Source of the DNA: Spiribacter salinus M19-40
GTDB taxonomy: Bacteria > Pseudomonadota > Gammaproteobacteria > Nitrococcales > Nitrococcaceae
DNA: 64,000 nt
Reading direction: 5' to 3'
NCBI RefSeq assembly: GCF_000319575.2
Contig: NC_021291.1
Span: forward strand, 1,178,001 to 1,242,000
In this document: positions 58,201 through 64,000 of the stretch, in pieces
Numbering within the stretch: position 1 is the first letter of the stretch
Layout: the number at the start of each line of letters is the position of its first letter
Notes under the pieces: generated by a model
Database searches by the model: none
The model's input: only the letters and a program-made list of their open reading frames with translations
Told to the model about the DNA's origin: nothing
Translations under genes and position numbers: made by a program

Positions 58201-60784
58201 GCCAGCGCCAGCGCGAGAGCGCGCTATCCGGGTACGCAACGCCAGGGAGCACAACCTCAAGGGCATTGATGTACGCATCCCCGAACAGGGCATGACGGTA
58301 ATCACGGGGCTGTCAGGCTCGGGCAAAAGCACCGTGGCCTTTGACATTCTATTCAACGAAGGCCAGCGCCGTTATCTGGAATCGTTGAACGCCTACGCCC
58401 GGCAGTTCATGCAGCCCGCTGCCCGACCCGATGTCGATGCCGTCTACGGCATTCCGCCGACCGTTGCGATTGAACAGCGGACCAGTCGTGGCGGACACAA
58501 AAGTACTGTGGCGACGTTGACCGAACTTCACCACTTCTTGCGCCTGCTGTTCGTCAAGCTTGGCACTCAGTACTGCCCGGACTGCGATCGTCCCATCAGC
58601 GAGCAAAGCCGCGAGGCGATTGCGGCCCACCTGCTGGAACACCATCGCGGCGAGCCCATTACCCTGCTGGCGCCGCTGGTGATTGCCCGTAAGGGCTACT
58701 ACACCGATCTGGCGCAGTGGGCCGCCGGGAAAGGATTTGATGTCCTGCGGGTAGACGGCACCGATCGGCCCACCGACGAGTGGCCTCGGCTTGATCGCTA
58801 CCAGGAACACGACATCGATCTGCCGGTGGCCACACTCACGCCAGACCCGACGCAAGAGGCCGTGCTTGAAGACGCCCTGGATCGGGCCCTTGGCTATGGC
58901 CGCGGTCAGCTCCGCGTCGCAGCGCCAGATGGCACGAACCCCCTCTACTCCACCGAACGCGCCTGCCCGGGCTGCGCGCGAAGCTTTGCTGAACTGGATC
59001 CCCGGCTTTTCTCGTACAACACCCGCCATGGCTGGTGCCCGCGCTGTTTCGGCACGGGTGTTGTCCTCGCGGGCTTCGATGAGGAACAGACCGGTGAGGA
59101 ACGGCAGTGGCGGGCGGATGAGGACGAGCATCCGGTGACCTGCCCAGCCTGTGGCGGTCACCGATTAAGGCCCGAAGCCCTTGCCGTGCGGTTTATGGAT
59201 CGCGGGATCGCCGATTACGGGCAGTTTTCCATTCGCGAGGCCCGCGCGTTCTTTGATGACATGCGTCTGTCGGGCCGCGAGGCCGAAGTCGCCCGAGACA
59301 TCCTGAGCGAGCTGCGAAGCCGCCTGGGCTTCCTCTCCTCCGTGGGGCTCGATTACCTCACGCTGGATCGCGCCGCGCCCACGCTCTCCGGCGGTGAGGC
59401 GCAACGCATCCGACTCGCCGCACAACTCGGTTCAAATCTGCAGGGGGTGTGCTACATCCTGGACGAGCCCACGATTGGCCTGCACGCCCGGGATAATCGC
59501 ATGCTGCTCGACACCCTCGGCGCGCTGGAGCGCAAGGGCAACACGCTGGTCGTTGTCGAGCATGACGAGGACACCATTCGGCGTGCCGATCATGTCATCG
59601 ATCTCGGCCCCGGCGCCGGCGTGCGCGGTGGGCGGATCGTTGCCGAAGGCCAGCTACCCGCGCTGCTGGACAACCCCGATTCGGTCACCGGTCGCGCCCT
59701 GGCCCACCCGATGCCACATCCGCTGCGCGGTGAGCGCCGCGATCCGCATGCGGAACCCGTGCTGGTCATTGAGGGCGCCTCGGCCAACAACCTCAAAGAC
59801 CTGAATGCGCACATCCCACTGGGGCGCCTGACGGTCGTCAGCGGCGTCTCCGGTTCCGGCAAGAGCACGCTGATCCGTGAGGTCCTGCACGGCAACCTGC
59901 GCCAGCAACTCAACCGTCACGCAGACCCGAATCGGGCTGCCACGGGCTGTCGCAAGCTCGTCGGCCACGCGGGCCTGGATCGGGTGCTTGAAGTTGATCA
60001 GACCCCGATTGGCAAAACGCCGCGCTCGTGTCCGGCAACCTACGTGGGCATTTATGATGATATCCGCCGCTTGTTCGCGCAGACCGAGGAGGCGCGCATT
60101 CGCGGCTATGGCCCCGGGCGCTTCTCGTTCAACACACGCGAAGGCCGCTGCCCGGAATGCGAGGGCCAGGGCATGCGACGCATTGAAATGAACTTTCTAC
60201 CGGATGTCACCGTTCCCTGTGAAAGCTGTCGCGGTCAGCGCTTCACGCCAGAGACGCTGGCAGTCACCTGGCGTGGCCGCTCCATTGGCGAGGTACTCGA
60301 CATGGACATCGAAACGGCCGTCACGTTTTTTGAGGCCCATTCGAAGCTGCATCATGCGCTCGGGCTCCTACGCGACACCGGCCTGGGGTATCTGACCCTT
60401 GGGCAACCCAGTCCAACGCTCTCCGGTGGCGAGGCCCAACGGATCAAACTGGTCAGCGAGCTGGCGAAAGCACGGCCCGATACCGGGCGTGGTCGCCAGC
60501 CGCGAACGCTGTATATTCTCGATGAGCCCACCGTGGGTCTGCATATCGCCGATGTCGAACGCTTGATCGCCGTGCTACACCGCCTCGCGGACGCAGGCCA
60601 TAGCGTGGTGGTGATCGAGCACAATCTGGATGTGCTGACCGAAGCCGACTGGCTCATCGACCTCGGCCCGGAAGGCGGTGCCGATGGCGGACAGATTGTC
60701 GCTCAGGGCACCCCCGAGCAGGTAAGCCGCAACCCGGATTCCCACAGCGGCCGCATGCTGTCGGAATTTCTGGATGACCATTGA
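55271..60784 (+). CDS. uvrA: Double-length UvrA (tandem UvrA fusion)
   Basis: A single 1837-residue frame, about twice a normal UvrA (~940). It contains two complete UvrA units, hence four ABC ATPase sites. Unit 1 (1 to ~960): Walker A GVSGSGKSS at 33-41 and GVSGSGKST near 644; signatures LSGGEVQRINL near 491 and LSGGEAQRLKL near 841; zinc modules HCPDCDRHYQEPTPSLFSFN and RCQACGGNGFEHVEM. A Pro/Ala linker (ATAPAPAPARERA, ~975) follows. Unit 2: Walker A near 1013 and 1524; signatures near 1371 and 1717; zinc modules ACPGCARSFAELDPRLFSYN and RCPECEGQGMRRIEMNFLPD. All motifs look intact. Such fused UvrAs occur in scattered bacteria; whether this is the main repair UvrA or an extra copy cannot be told here. 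Confidence 0.95.
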   Translation: MSDEVIRIRGARQNNLRNLDLDLPTGEFTVITGVSGSGKSSLAFDTLYAEGQRRYVETFSPYARQFLDRMDRPATDRVEGIPPAIAIDQTNPVRTSRSTVGTMTELNDHLKLLFARAARLYCGGCGRQVTRDTADGIFERLQGRCEGKRVLIAFDVAIPTQYEAAEIRALLERQGYTRIEDSPNGGLRVIQDRVRLTAERRDRIIEALEAAFTHGRGRLVVVELDDQRAPVVTHRFSSDLHCPDCDRHYQEPTPSLFSFNSPIGACETCRGFGRVMGIDYGLVIPDPRLSLRDGAIRPWQSGKSAECQKDLLRHARRQGVAVDIAWEDLPEADRRWVLEGDGKRRDDWYGVQGFFDWLEAKSYKMHVRVLLSKYRSYDLCPDCEGARLKPEALLWRLGGHAEAAAALPTDQRHRPRGTTVSEEAFQGLPGLCVYDLMTLPLDRTARFFADVALPAPMDDAVPVLMEAIGSRLGFLEQVGVGYLTLDRQSRTLSGGEVQRINLTTALGTSLVNTLFVLDEPSIGLHPRDIGRITGVMQRLRDAGNTLVVVEHDPDIMQAAERILDIGPGPGRAGGDIVFNGTPAALRADQTSLTGAYLRGSQTVAAQDRTPRGEPETWLEIRGAREHNLQGIDIRLPLHRLVCLTGVSGSGKSTLLETVLYRALRKQLGEAVDPPGAHDALLGAETIDEVVMVDQSAIGRTTRSNPASYVGAFDPIRKAFAREPLAKERGYTAGTFSFNAGNGRCQACGGNGFEHVEMQFLSDVYLRCPTCDGRRFRDSVLEVRLPPAHDLARGPASIADCLEMTVDEATAFFADYPEILRGLEPLVAVGLGYMQLGQPVPTLSGGEAQRLKLAGHLAKAGRRRGGHKLFLFDEPTTGLHFADISVLLTALERLIANGHSVILIEHNLDVMLASDWLVDLGPEGGDAGGQRLAEGPPSAVMASEASHTGAALKRYRASRDHGTPSALAVADAPATAPAPAPARERAIRVRNAREHNLKGIDVRIPEQGMTVITGLSGSGKSTVAFDILFNEGQRRYLESLNAYARQFMQPAARPDVDAVYGIPPTVAIEQRTSRGGHKSTVATLTELHHFLRLLFVKLGTQYCPDCDRPISEQSREAIAAHLLEHHRGEPITLLAPLVIARKGYYTDLAQWAAGKGFDVLRVDGTDRPTDEWPRLDRYQEHDIDLPVATLTPDPTQEAVLEDALDRALGYGRGQLRVAAPDGTNPLYSTERACPGCARSFAELDPRLFSYNTRHGWCPRCFGTGVVLAGFDEEQTGEERQWRADEDEHPVTCPACGGHRLRPEALAVRFMDRGIADYGQFSIREARAFFDDMRLSGREAEVARDILSELRSRLGFLSSVGLDYLTLDRAAPTLSGGEAQRIRLAAQLGSNLQGVCYILDEPTIGLHARDNRMLLDTLGALERKGNTLVVVEHDEDTIRRADHVIDLGPGAGVRGGRIVAEGQLPALLDNPDSVTGRALAHPMPHPLRGERRDPHAEPVLVIEGASANNLKDLNAHIPLGRLTVVSGVSGSGKSTLIREVLHGNLRQQLNRHADPNRAATGCRKLVGHAGLDRVLEVDQTPIGKTPRSCPATYVGIYDDIRRLFAQTEEARIRGYGPGRFSFNTREGRCPECEGQGMRRIEMNFLPDVTVPCESCRGQRFTPETLAVTWRGRSIGEVLDMDIETAVTFFEAHSKLHHALGLLRDTGLGYLTLGQPSPTLSGGEAQRIKLVSELAKARPDTGRGRQPRTLYILDEPTVGLHIADVERLIAVLHRLADAGHSVVVIEHNLDVLTEADWLIDLGPEGGADGGQIVAQGTPEQVSRNPDSHSGRMLSEFLDDH
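58191..58214 (+). repeat. Four tandem CAGCGC hexamers in the UvrA inter-unit linker
   Basis: CAGCGC is repeated four times in a row and encodes the Pro-Ala linker between the two UvrA units. A hexamer keeps frame when copy number changes, so linker length can vary by slippage without breaking the gene. Confidence 0.85.
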
Positions 60785-60810
60785 ATTGTTCCAAACCAAA
60801 GGAGAGACCC

Positions 60811-61275
60811 GTGCCAAAAAGTGAAGTCTTCAGCCTCCATACGCCCCTACCGCTAGCCCGCGCCCGCCAGATCATTCAGGCCGCGCTGGGCCGTGGCCGG
60901 GAGCGCGCGTTCATGCCGCTCACCGTGGTGGTCCTGGACAGCGGGGGACACATGATTGCCATGGAGCGAGAGGATGGCGCCGGTGTGGTCCGCCAGCAGG
61001 TCGCCGCCGGGAAGGCCTGGGGGGCGCTTGGCATTGGCGTTGGCAGCCGCACCGTCGGCGCCCGCAATCAGGGCCGAGACGCGTTCATGGCCGGGGTCGC
61101 AGCCGCATCGGATGGTCAGTTCATCCCGGTTCCGGGTGGGGTATTGGTCATCGAAAACGGCGAAGCCATTGGTGCCGTTGGCGTCAGCGGTGACACCTCT
61201 GACGCCGATGAAGAGTGCGCCATTGCCGGTATTGAGGCGGCAGGCTACCGCGCCGGTGTCGATACACCGGACTAG
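60811..61275 (+). CDS. HbpS/GlcG-family (DUF336) protein
   Basis: A 154-residue single-domain protein. Family signs: LPLARARQIIQAALGRGRE, VVVLDSGGHMIAMEREDGA, QGRDAFMAGVAAAS..PVPGGVLVIENGEAIGAVGVSG and DEECAIAGIEAAG. Members include haem-binding HbpS and GlcG of glycolate operons; the biochemical role is often unclear. I start at the GTG 60811 because AGGAG lies eight bases before; the in-frame TTG at 60781 overlaps the UvrA stop. It is the last gene of the exporter-tmcA-uvrA operon and touches the convergent hslR (4-bp overlap). Confidence 0.85.
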   Translation: MPKSEVFSLHTPLPLARARQIIQAALGRGRERAFMPLTVVVLDSGGHMIAMEREDGAGVVRQQVAAGKAWGALGIGVGSRTVGARNQGRDAFMAGVAAASDGQFIPVPGGVLVIENGEAIGAVGVSGDTSDADEECAIAGIEAAGYRAGVDTPD

Positions 61276-61682
61276 TCACCCTCGCCGCTGCGGCCGCCAC
61301 CGCGTTTGAAGGCGGCCAGCTCGCGGCGACTCCGGCGCTCGGGCCGGTGGTGGGGCCTTGGCTGAGCCGCCGCGGCCAGCCGCCACTCGGCTCGGCGTGC
61401 CTCGCGGGCCTCGGCGCTCTCCGGCGTTTCCTGGTACAGCGTCTCAGCCACCGCCGCTGGCCCGCGCTGTTCCGATACATCAAGAACATCCACTTCGAAG
61501 TCCTGAGCCCCTTTGCGGATGCTCAGGCGCTGGCCCGGTCGCAGTGCCCGCGCGGGCTTCGCCCGCACGCCATCCACACTGACCCGACCACTCCGAACCG
61601 CCTCAATGGCCAGCCGACGCGTTTTGAAAAAACGCGCCGCCCAGAGCCATCGATCGAGGCGGACAGACTCAGCGCTGGACAT
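61272..61682 (-). CDS. hslR: Heat-shock protein 15 (S4-domain RNA-binding)
   Basis: A 136-residue cytoplasmic protein binding stalled 50S-nascent chain complexes. The S4 domain is clear: VRLDRWLWAARFFKTRRLAIEAV, GRVSVDGVRAKPARALRPGQ. The C-terminal ~50 residues are basic and Arg-rich (HHRPERRSRRELAAFKRG), as in Hsp15. Start at 61682 overlaps the CBS gene stop by 14 bp; an upstream in-frame ATG is less likely. Confidence 0.9.
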   Translation of the reverse strand: MSSAESVRLDRWLWAARFFKTRRLAIEAVRSGRVSVDGVRAKPARALRPGQRLSIRKGAQDFEVDVLDVSEQRGPAAVAETLYQETPESAEAREARRAEWRLAAAAQPRPHHRPERRSRRELAAFKRGGGRSGEGD

Positions 61683-62127
61683 GGCCCCCATAGCTGCCAT
61701 GCACATAGCTTGTCAGATCTGCAAGCTCCAGTTCCCGGTTTTCCACCACGGCCGCGGTCAGATCACGCACAGAGATCATGCCGAGTACCTGGGCTTCATC
61801 CATGACCGGCAAATGCCGGACGTTGTGCTCATTCACCAGCGCCATTGCATCCTCAACCGTTCCCTCGGGACCAATCCAGAACACCTCACGGGTCATGACG
61901 GCCTCCAGCGCGGTGGCGTCTGGATCAAGGCGATCCTCGAGAACGCGTCGCAGCACATCCCGCTCGGTAAACACGCCCAGCAACTCGTCATCCGGGTTCA
62001 TGATCAGAATGGCCCCGATGTTCTTCCGGTTCATCAATGAGACGGCTTCGCGGACGGTATGGTCTGGCCCGAGCACGTGCAGATTGCCTGCCCGCGGCCC
62101 GAGCAGGGATTTCACCGTTCGACGCAT
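61669..62127 (-). CDS. Two-CBS-domain protein
   Basis: A 152-residue protein made of a CBS pair: first DHTVREAVSLMNRKNIGAIL with LLGVFTERDVLRRVL, second PEGTVEDAMALVNEHNVRHL with VLGMISVRDLTAAVV. Stand-alone CBS pairs bind adenine nucleotides and act as energy or redox sensors; the partner is unknown here. ATG at 62127 has GAGGAGGAG upstream; the longer frame overlaps rraA. Likely co-transcribed with rraA and hslR. Confidence 0.87.
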   Translation of the reverse strand: MRRTVKSLLGPRAGNLHVLGPDHTVREAVSLMNRKNIGAILIMNPDDELLGVFTERDVLRRVLEDRLDPDATALEAVMTREVFWIGPEGTVEDAMALVNEHNVRHLPVMDEAQVLGMISVRDLTAAVVENRELELADLTSYVHGSYGGHVQR

Positions 62128-62158
62128 CACGCTCCTCCTCCAGGGTGATCCGCTCGCC

Positions 62159-62638
62159 TTAGGCAAGCGGCTCCTGTGCCACCACAATACCGTCGCGATC
62201 CGCGCAGAGCCATTCACCCGGTGAGACGGTCACCCCGGCAAACGTCACCACGACGCCGACCTCACCCTCACCGCCCTTGTGACTGCGACAAGGGTGTGTG
62301 TTCAGTGCCTTGATCCCGATATCCAGATCCGCAAGATCCGCAGCGTCACGGACACAGCCATAGATCAGCAATCCGCTCCAGCCATTATCCCGGGCCCGGG
62401 CCGCCAGCATGTCGCCCATGAGCGCACACCGAAGCGACCCCGCCCCATCGACCACCAGTACGCGGCCCTCACCCGGTGTTTCCAGCACCTCGCGGACCCG
62501 GCTATTGTCTTCGAACGTCTTGACCGTCTCTATCAGTCCGGCAAATCCGTGCCGGCCACCGTAGTTACCAAACAGGGGCGCCATGACCCGCAGCCCCTCG
62601 GCATGCTCATCACAAAGATCGGTGGTTTTAATCGCCAT
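62159..62638 (-). CDS. rraA: RraA-family protein (RNase E regulator / HMG aldolase fold)
   Basis: A 159-residue protein. Family marks: TTDLCDEHAEGLRVMAPLFG, GEGRVLVVDGAGSLRCALMGD, GLLIYGCVRDAADLADLDIG and VSPGEWLCADRDGIVV. The conserved Arg-Asp pair (GCVRDAAD) of the HMG/CHA aldolase fold is present, so an aldolase or decarboxylase activity is also possible. In E. coli RraA inhibits RNase E. AAAGGAG precedes the ATG. Confidence 0.9.
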   Translation of the reverse strand: MAIKTTDLCDEHAEGLRVMAPLFGNYGGRHGFAGLIETVKTFEDNSRVREVLETPGEGRVLVVDGAGSLRCALMGDMLAARARDNGWSGLLIYGCVRDAADLADLDIGIKALNTHPCRSHKGGEGEVGVVVTFAGVTVSPGEWLCADRDGIVVAQEPLA

Positions 62639-62710
62639 CGAAAGCTCCTTTGTTCCCTGGCAAAGCTAACCGTCTCGGCGCGATCGGGCAACCGGGTGCC
62701 TGGTCCCGGT

Positions 62711-62738
62711 TTGACAGGGGCTGGCCGACCGGGAGAAT
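62711..62738 (+). promoter_or_regulatory. Promoter of the phosphoribulokinase-type gene
   Basis: A perfect TTGACA (62711-62716), 16 bp and GAGAAT (62733-62738). This gives a leader of about 45 bases with GAGGTG six bases before the ATG. A TTTAAT at 62772 is an alternative -10. Confidence 0.5.
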
Positions 62739-62789
62739 GACCCACCGCAACCACCACCCCATTCGGGTCCTTTTAATGAGGTGCTCTAC

Positions 62790-63803
62790 ATGCCCCCCAC
62801 GCCCGCGACGCGTGCGCAGCCCATTCCCGGTGCCGGCCAGCTCGAGCAGCGACTGCGCGAGCGTCGCCAGCCCCTGCTGATTGGCGTCGCCGGCGACAGC
62901 GGCAGCGGCAAGAGCACCTATACGCGCGGCATTGAGTGGCTGCTCGGTAGAGACATCGTCAGTCAGATCAGCCTCGATGGCTATCACTGCGAGGACCGCG
63001 CGACCCGTCAGACGACCGGCCGGACCCCGCTTGACCCCGACGCGAACCACCTGGACCAGGCAGTGGAGCATCTGCGCGCATTACAGGCCGGCCAAACGGT
63101 GGACATTCCTGTCTACGACCATACGCGCGGGTGCTTCCTGCCGGCGCGTCGGCATGAGCCCACCCCAGTGATCGTTGTTGAGGGCTTGCACACGCTCTAC
63201 CGCGGCTTCCGGGAATTGCTGGATTTTGCCCTTTATGTCGACACCGACGCAGCCGTCAAACGGATCTGGAAGTTCGAACGCGACACGCGCGAGCGCGGAT
63301 ACGCCGGCGAAGCAGTGGAGGCGGAGATCAAACGGCGCTCGGACCAGTACGACCGCTGGATCGCCGGTCAGCAGGCGGACGCCGACGTCATCCTGCGGAT
63401 ACACCCGAGTGGGCTGGACGATCTGGCACTGGGGCGTCTTGAAGTGCCCGAGGGGCCGAGCTGCCATCACTTGGAGGTCATCGTTAAACCACGGCCCGGC
63501 GAACAGCCCGCGCTCTACTTCCCGGTCGATCTCAATAACATGACCCGCGAGGCGGCCATGCCCTTTTTGCTGGCGACGGTACCGAGCCGGTTTCGCGACG
63601 AAACCGTCAACGTCCTCCACGTTGATGGCTACATGCCACCCGCCGCGCTGGAGACCCTCGAGCGCGAGATCTGTGCCTTCGCGGGGGTCGACTCACCCGC
63701 GGGCGACACACCCTCGGCGGCGGACCGCACACCCACAGTGCGCTTTGCCCAGATGCTGATTGCCTGGCCCATCCTCAGCCACCTGGCGGCATTAACCCGC
63801 TAG
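62790..63803 (+). CDS. prk: Phosphoribulokinase / uridine kinase family P-loop kinase (class II-like PRK)
   Basis: A 337-residue cytoplasmic kinase. P-loop GVAGDSGSGKSTYTRGIEW near residue 33; then SQISLDGYHCEDRATRQTTG, TPLDPDANHLDQAVEHLRAL, VYDHTRGCFLPARR, VIVVEGLHTLYRGFRELLDF and KRIWKFERDTRERGY. These follow the order of cyanobacterial/plant-type PRK, which makes ribulose-1,5-bisphosphate, rather than the class I type. The P-loop position that is a regulatory Cys in plant enzymes is Ser here, so thiol control is not expected. No RuBisCO or other Calvin gene is nearby. Start at 62790 (GAGGTG six bases before). Substrate is inferred. Confidence 0.8.
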   Translation: MPPTPATRAQPIPGAGQLEQRLRERRQPLLIGVAGDSGSGKSTYTRGIEWLLGRDIVSQISLDGYHCEDRATRQTTGRTPLDPDANHLDQAVEHLRALQAGQTVDIPVYDHTRGCFLPARRHEPTPVIVVEGLHTLYRGFRELLDFALYVDTDAAVKRIWKFERDTRERGYAGEAVEAEIKRRSDQYDRWIAGQQADADVILRIHPSGLDDLALGRLEVPEGPSCHHLEVIVKPRPGEQPALYFPVDLNNMTREAAMPFLLATVPSRFRDETVNVLHVDGYMPPAALETLEREICAFAGVDSPAGDTPSAADRTPTVRFAQMLIAWPILSHLAALTR

Positions 63804-64000
63804 ACGCTGGGTCCGGCACCGCCGGCTTCACCCCGGGCAAAGGCCTCGATCGCCGGCTGCATCTGCTGGATCGTATCGTAACCCTCGGCAATGGCCTCAT
63901 CGCCGCGATGCAGCTCGAGCAAGCCGATATGAGCCAGTCGCGGGCTGATCAGAAGATCGGGCGGATCACCGGCCATCCGACTGCGGGTAATACGATCCTG
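63800..64000 (-). CDS. Patatin-like phospholipase family protein, C-terminal part
   Basis: The last 66 codons of a gene running off the right edge. The readable end, ITRSRMAGDPPDLLISPRLA, then HIGLLELHRGDEAIAEGYDT, is characteristic of bacterial patatin-like (RssA/NTE type) serine lipases, which often end with this DPPD-L-PRLAHIG-EFHRA block. The catalytic Ser-Asp dyad lies outside the window. Its stop overlaps the kinase stop by 4 bp (convergent). Confidence 0.7.
   Translation of the reverse strand, partial: QDRITRSRMAGDPPDLLISPRLAHIGLLELHRGDEAIAEGYDTIQQMQPAIEAFARGEAGGAGPSV

Noticed and set aside
58191-58214. CRISPR-like short repeats
   Set aside because: The only tandem repeat is a coding hexamer without spacers; no cas gene in the window.

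Overview
This is a gene-dense, high-GC chromosomal window. It holds about fifty protein genes and I found no rRNA, tRNA, CRISPR array, transposase, integrase or prophage. Gene content and order (lolA-rarA-serS behind ftsK, aat-bpt-infA/clpA-clpS, mnmA-hflD, lexA-imuA-imuB-dnaE2, sthA, glcB, ppk/ppx) point to a free-living gammaproteobacterium. My best guess is a compact-genome halophile of the Ectothiorhodospiraceae type (Spiribacter-like). That placement is inference from family resemblance, not from a search.

Layout. 1-3471: ferric-iron ABC importer, with binding protein, ATPase and permease in three separate transcription units. 3605-6693: hisC, a MATE exporter and the preQ0 transporter yhhQ. 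6713-13118: a minus-strand cell-cycle/translation operon ftsK-lolA-rarA-crcB-serS-GNAT. 13205-20593: an N-degron block (FemAB-like protein, aat, bpt, infA, convergent clpS-clpA), then mnmA-hflD. 20661-32165: aconitase A, a TRAP transporter/amidase operon ending in a tiny membrane-protein gene too short for usual ORF cutoffs, malate synthase G and transhydrogenase. 32246-37846: polyphosphate kinase facing an operon of a secreted coiled-coil protein, DUF2721, a diguanylate cyclase and exopolyphosphatase. 37940-49584: a secreted nuclease and relA, divergent from an SOS mutasome operon (lexA-imuA-imuB-dnaE2), then recQ. 49527-51396: leuA with a leucine-rich leader peptide. 51454-61275: an operon of an ABC exporter, tmcA, a double-length UvrA of 1837 residues and a HbpS/GlcG-like protein. 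61272-64000: hslR, a CBS protein, rraA, a phosphoribulokinase-type kinase and the end of a patatin-like phospholipase.

How the genes connect. Three stress circuits sit close together: SOS mutagenesis under LexA, the stringent response (relA) and polyphosphate (ppk, ppx), with a candidate PHO box before ppk and candidate tandem LexA boxes between relA and lexA. Clp-adaptor degradation (clpS, clpA) lies beside both transferases that make N-degrons. Genes are packed tightly: most operon partners overlap by 4-8 bases and several convergent pairs overlap at their 3' ends.

The most interesting signals are the tandem UvrA; a recurring promoter geometry in which a -10 element sits 6-8 bases before an ATG without a Shine-Dalgarno sequence (predicting leaderless mRNAs for up to eight genes); the leu leader peptide; the 54-residue TRAP-operon membrane protein; and several perfect inverted repeats at promoters.
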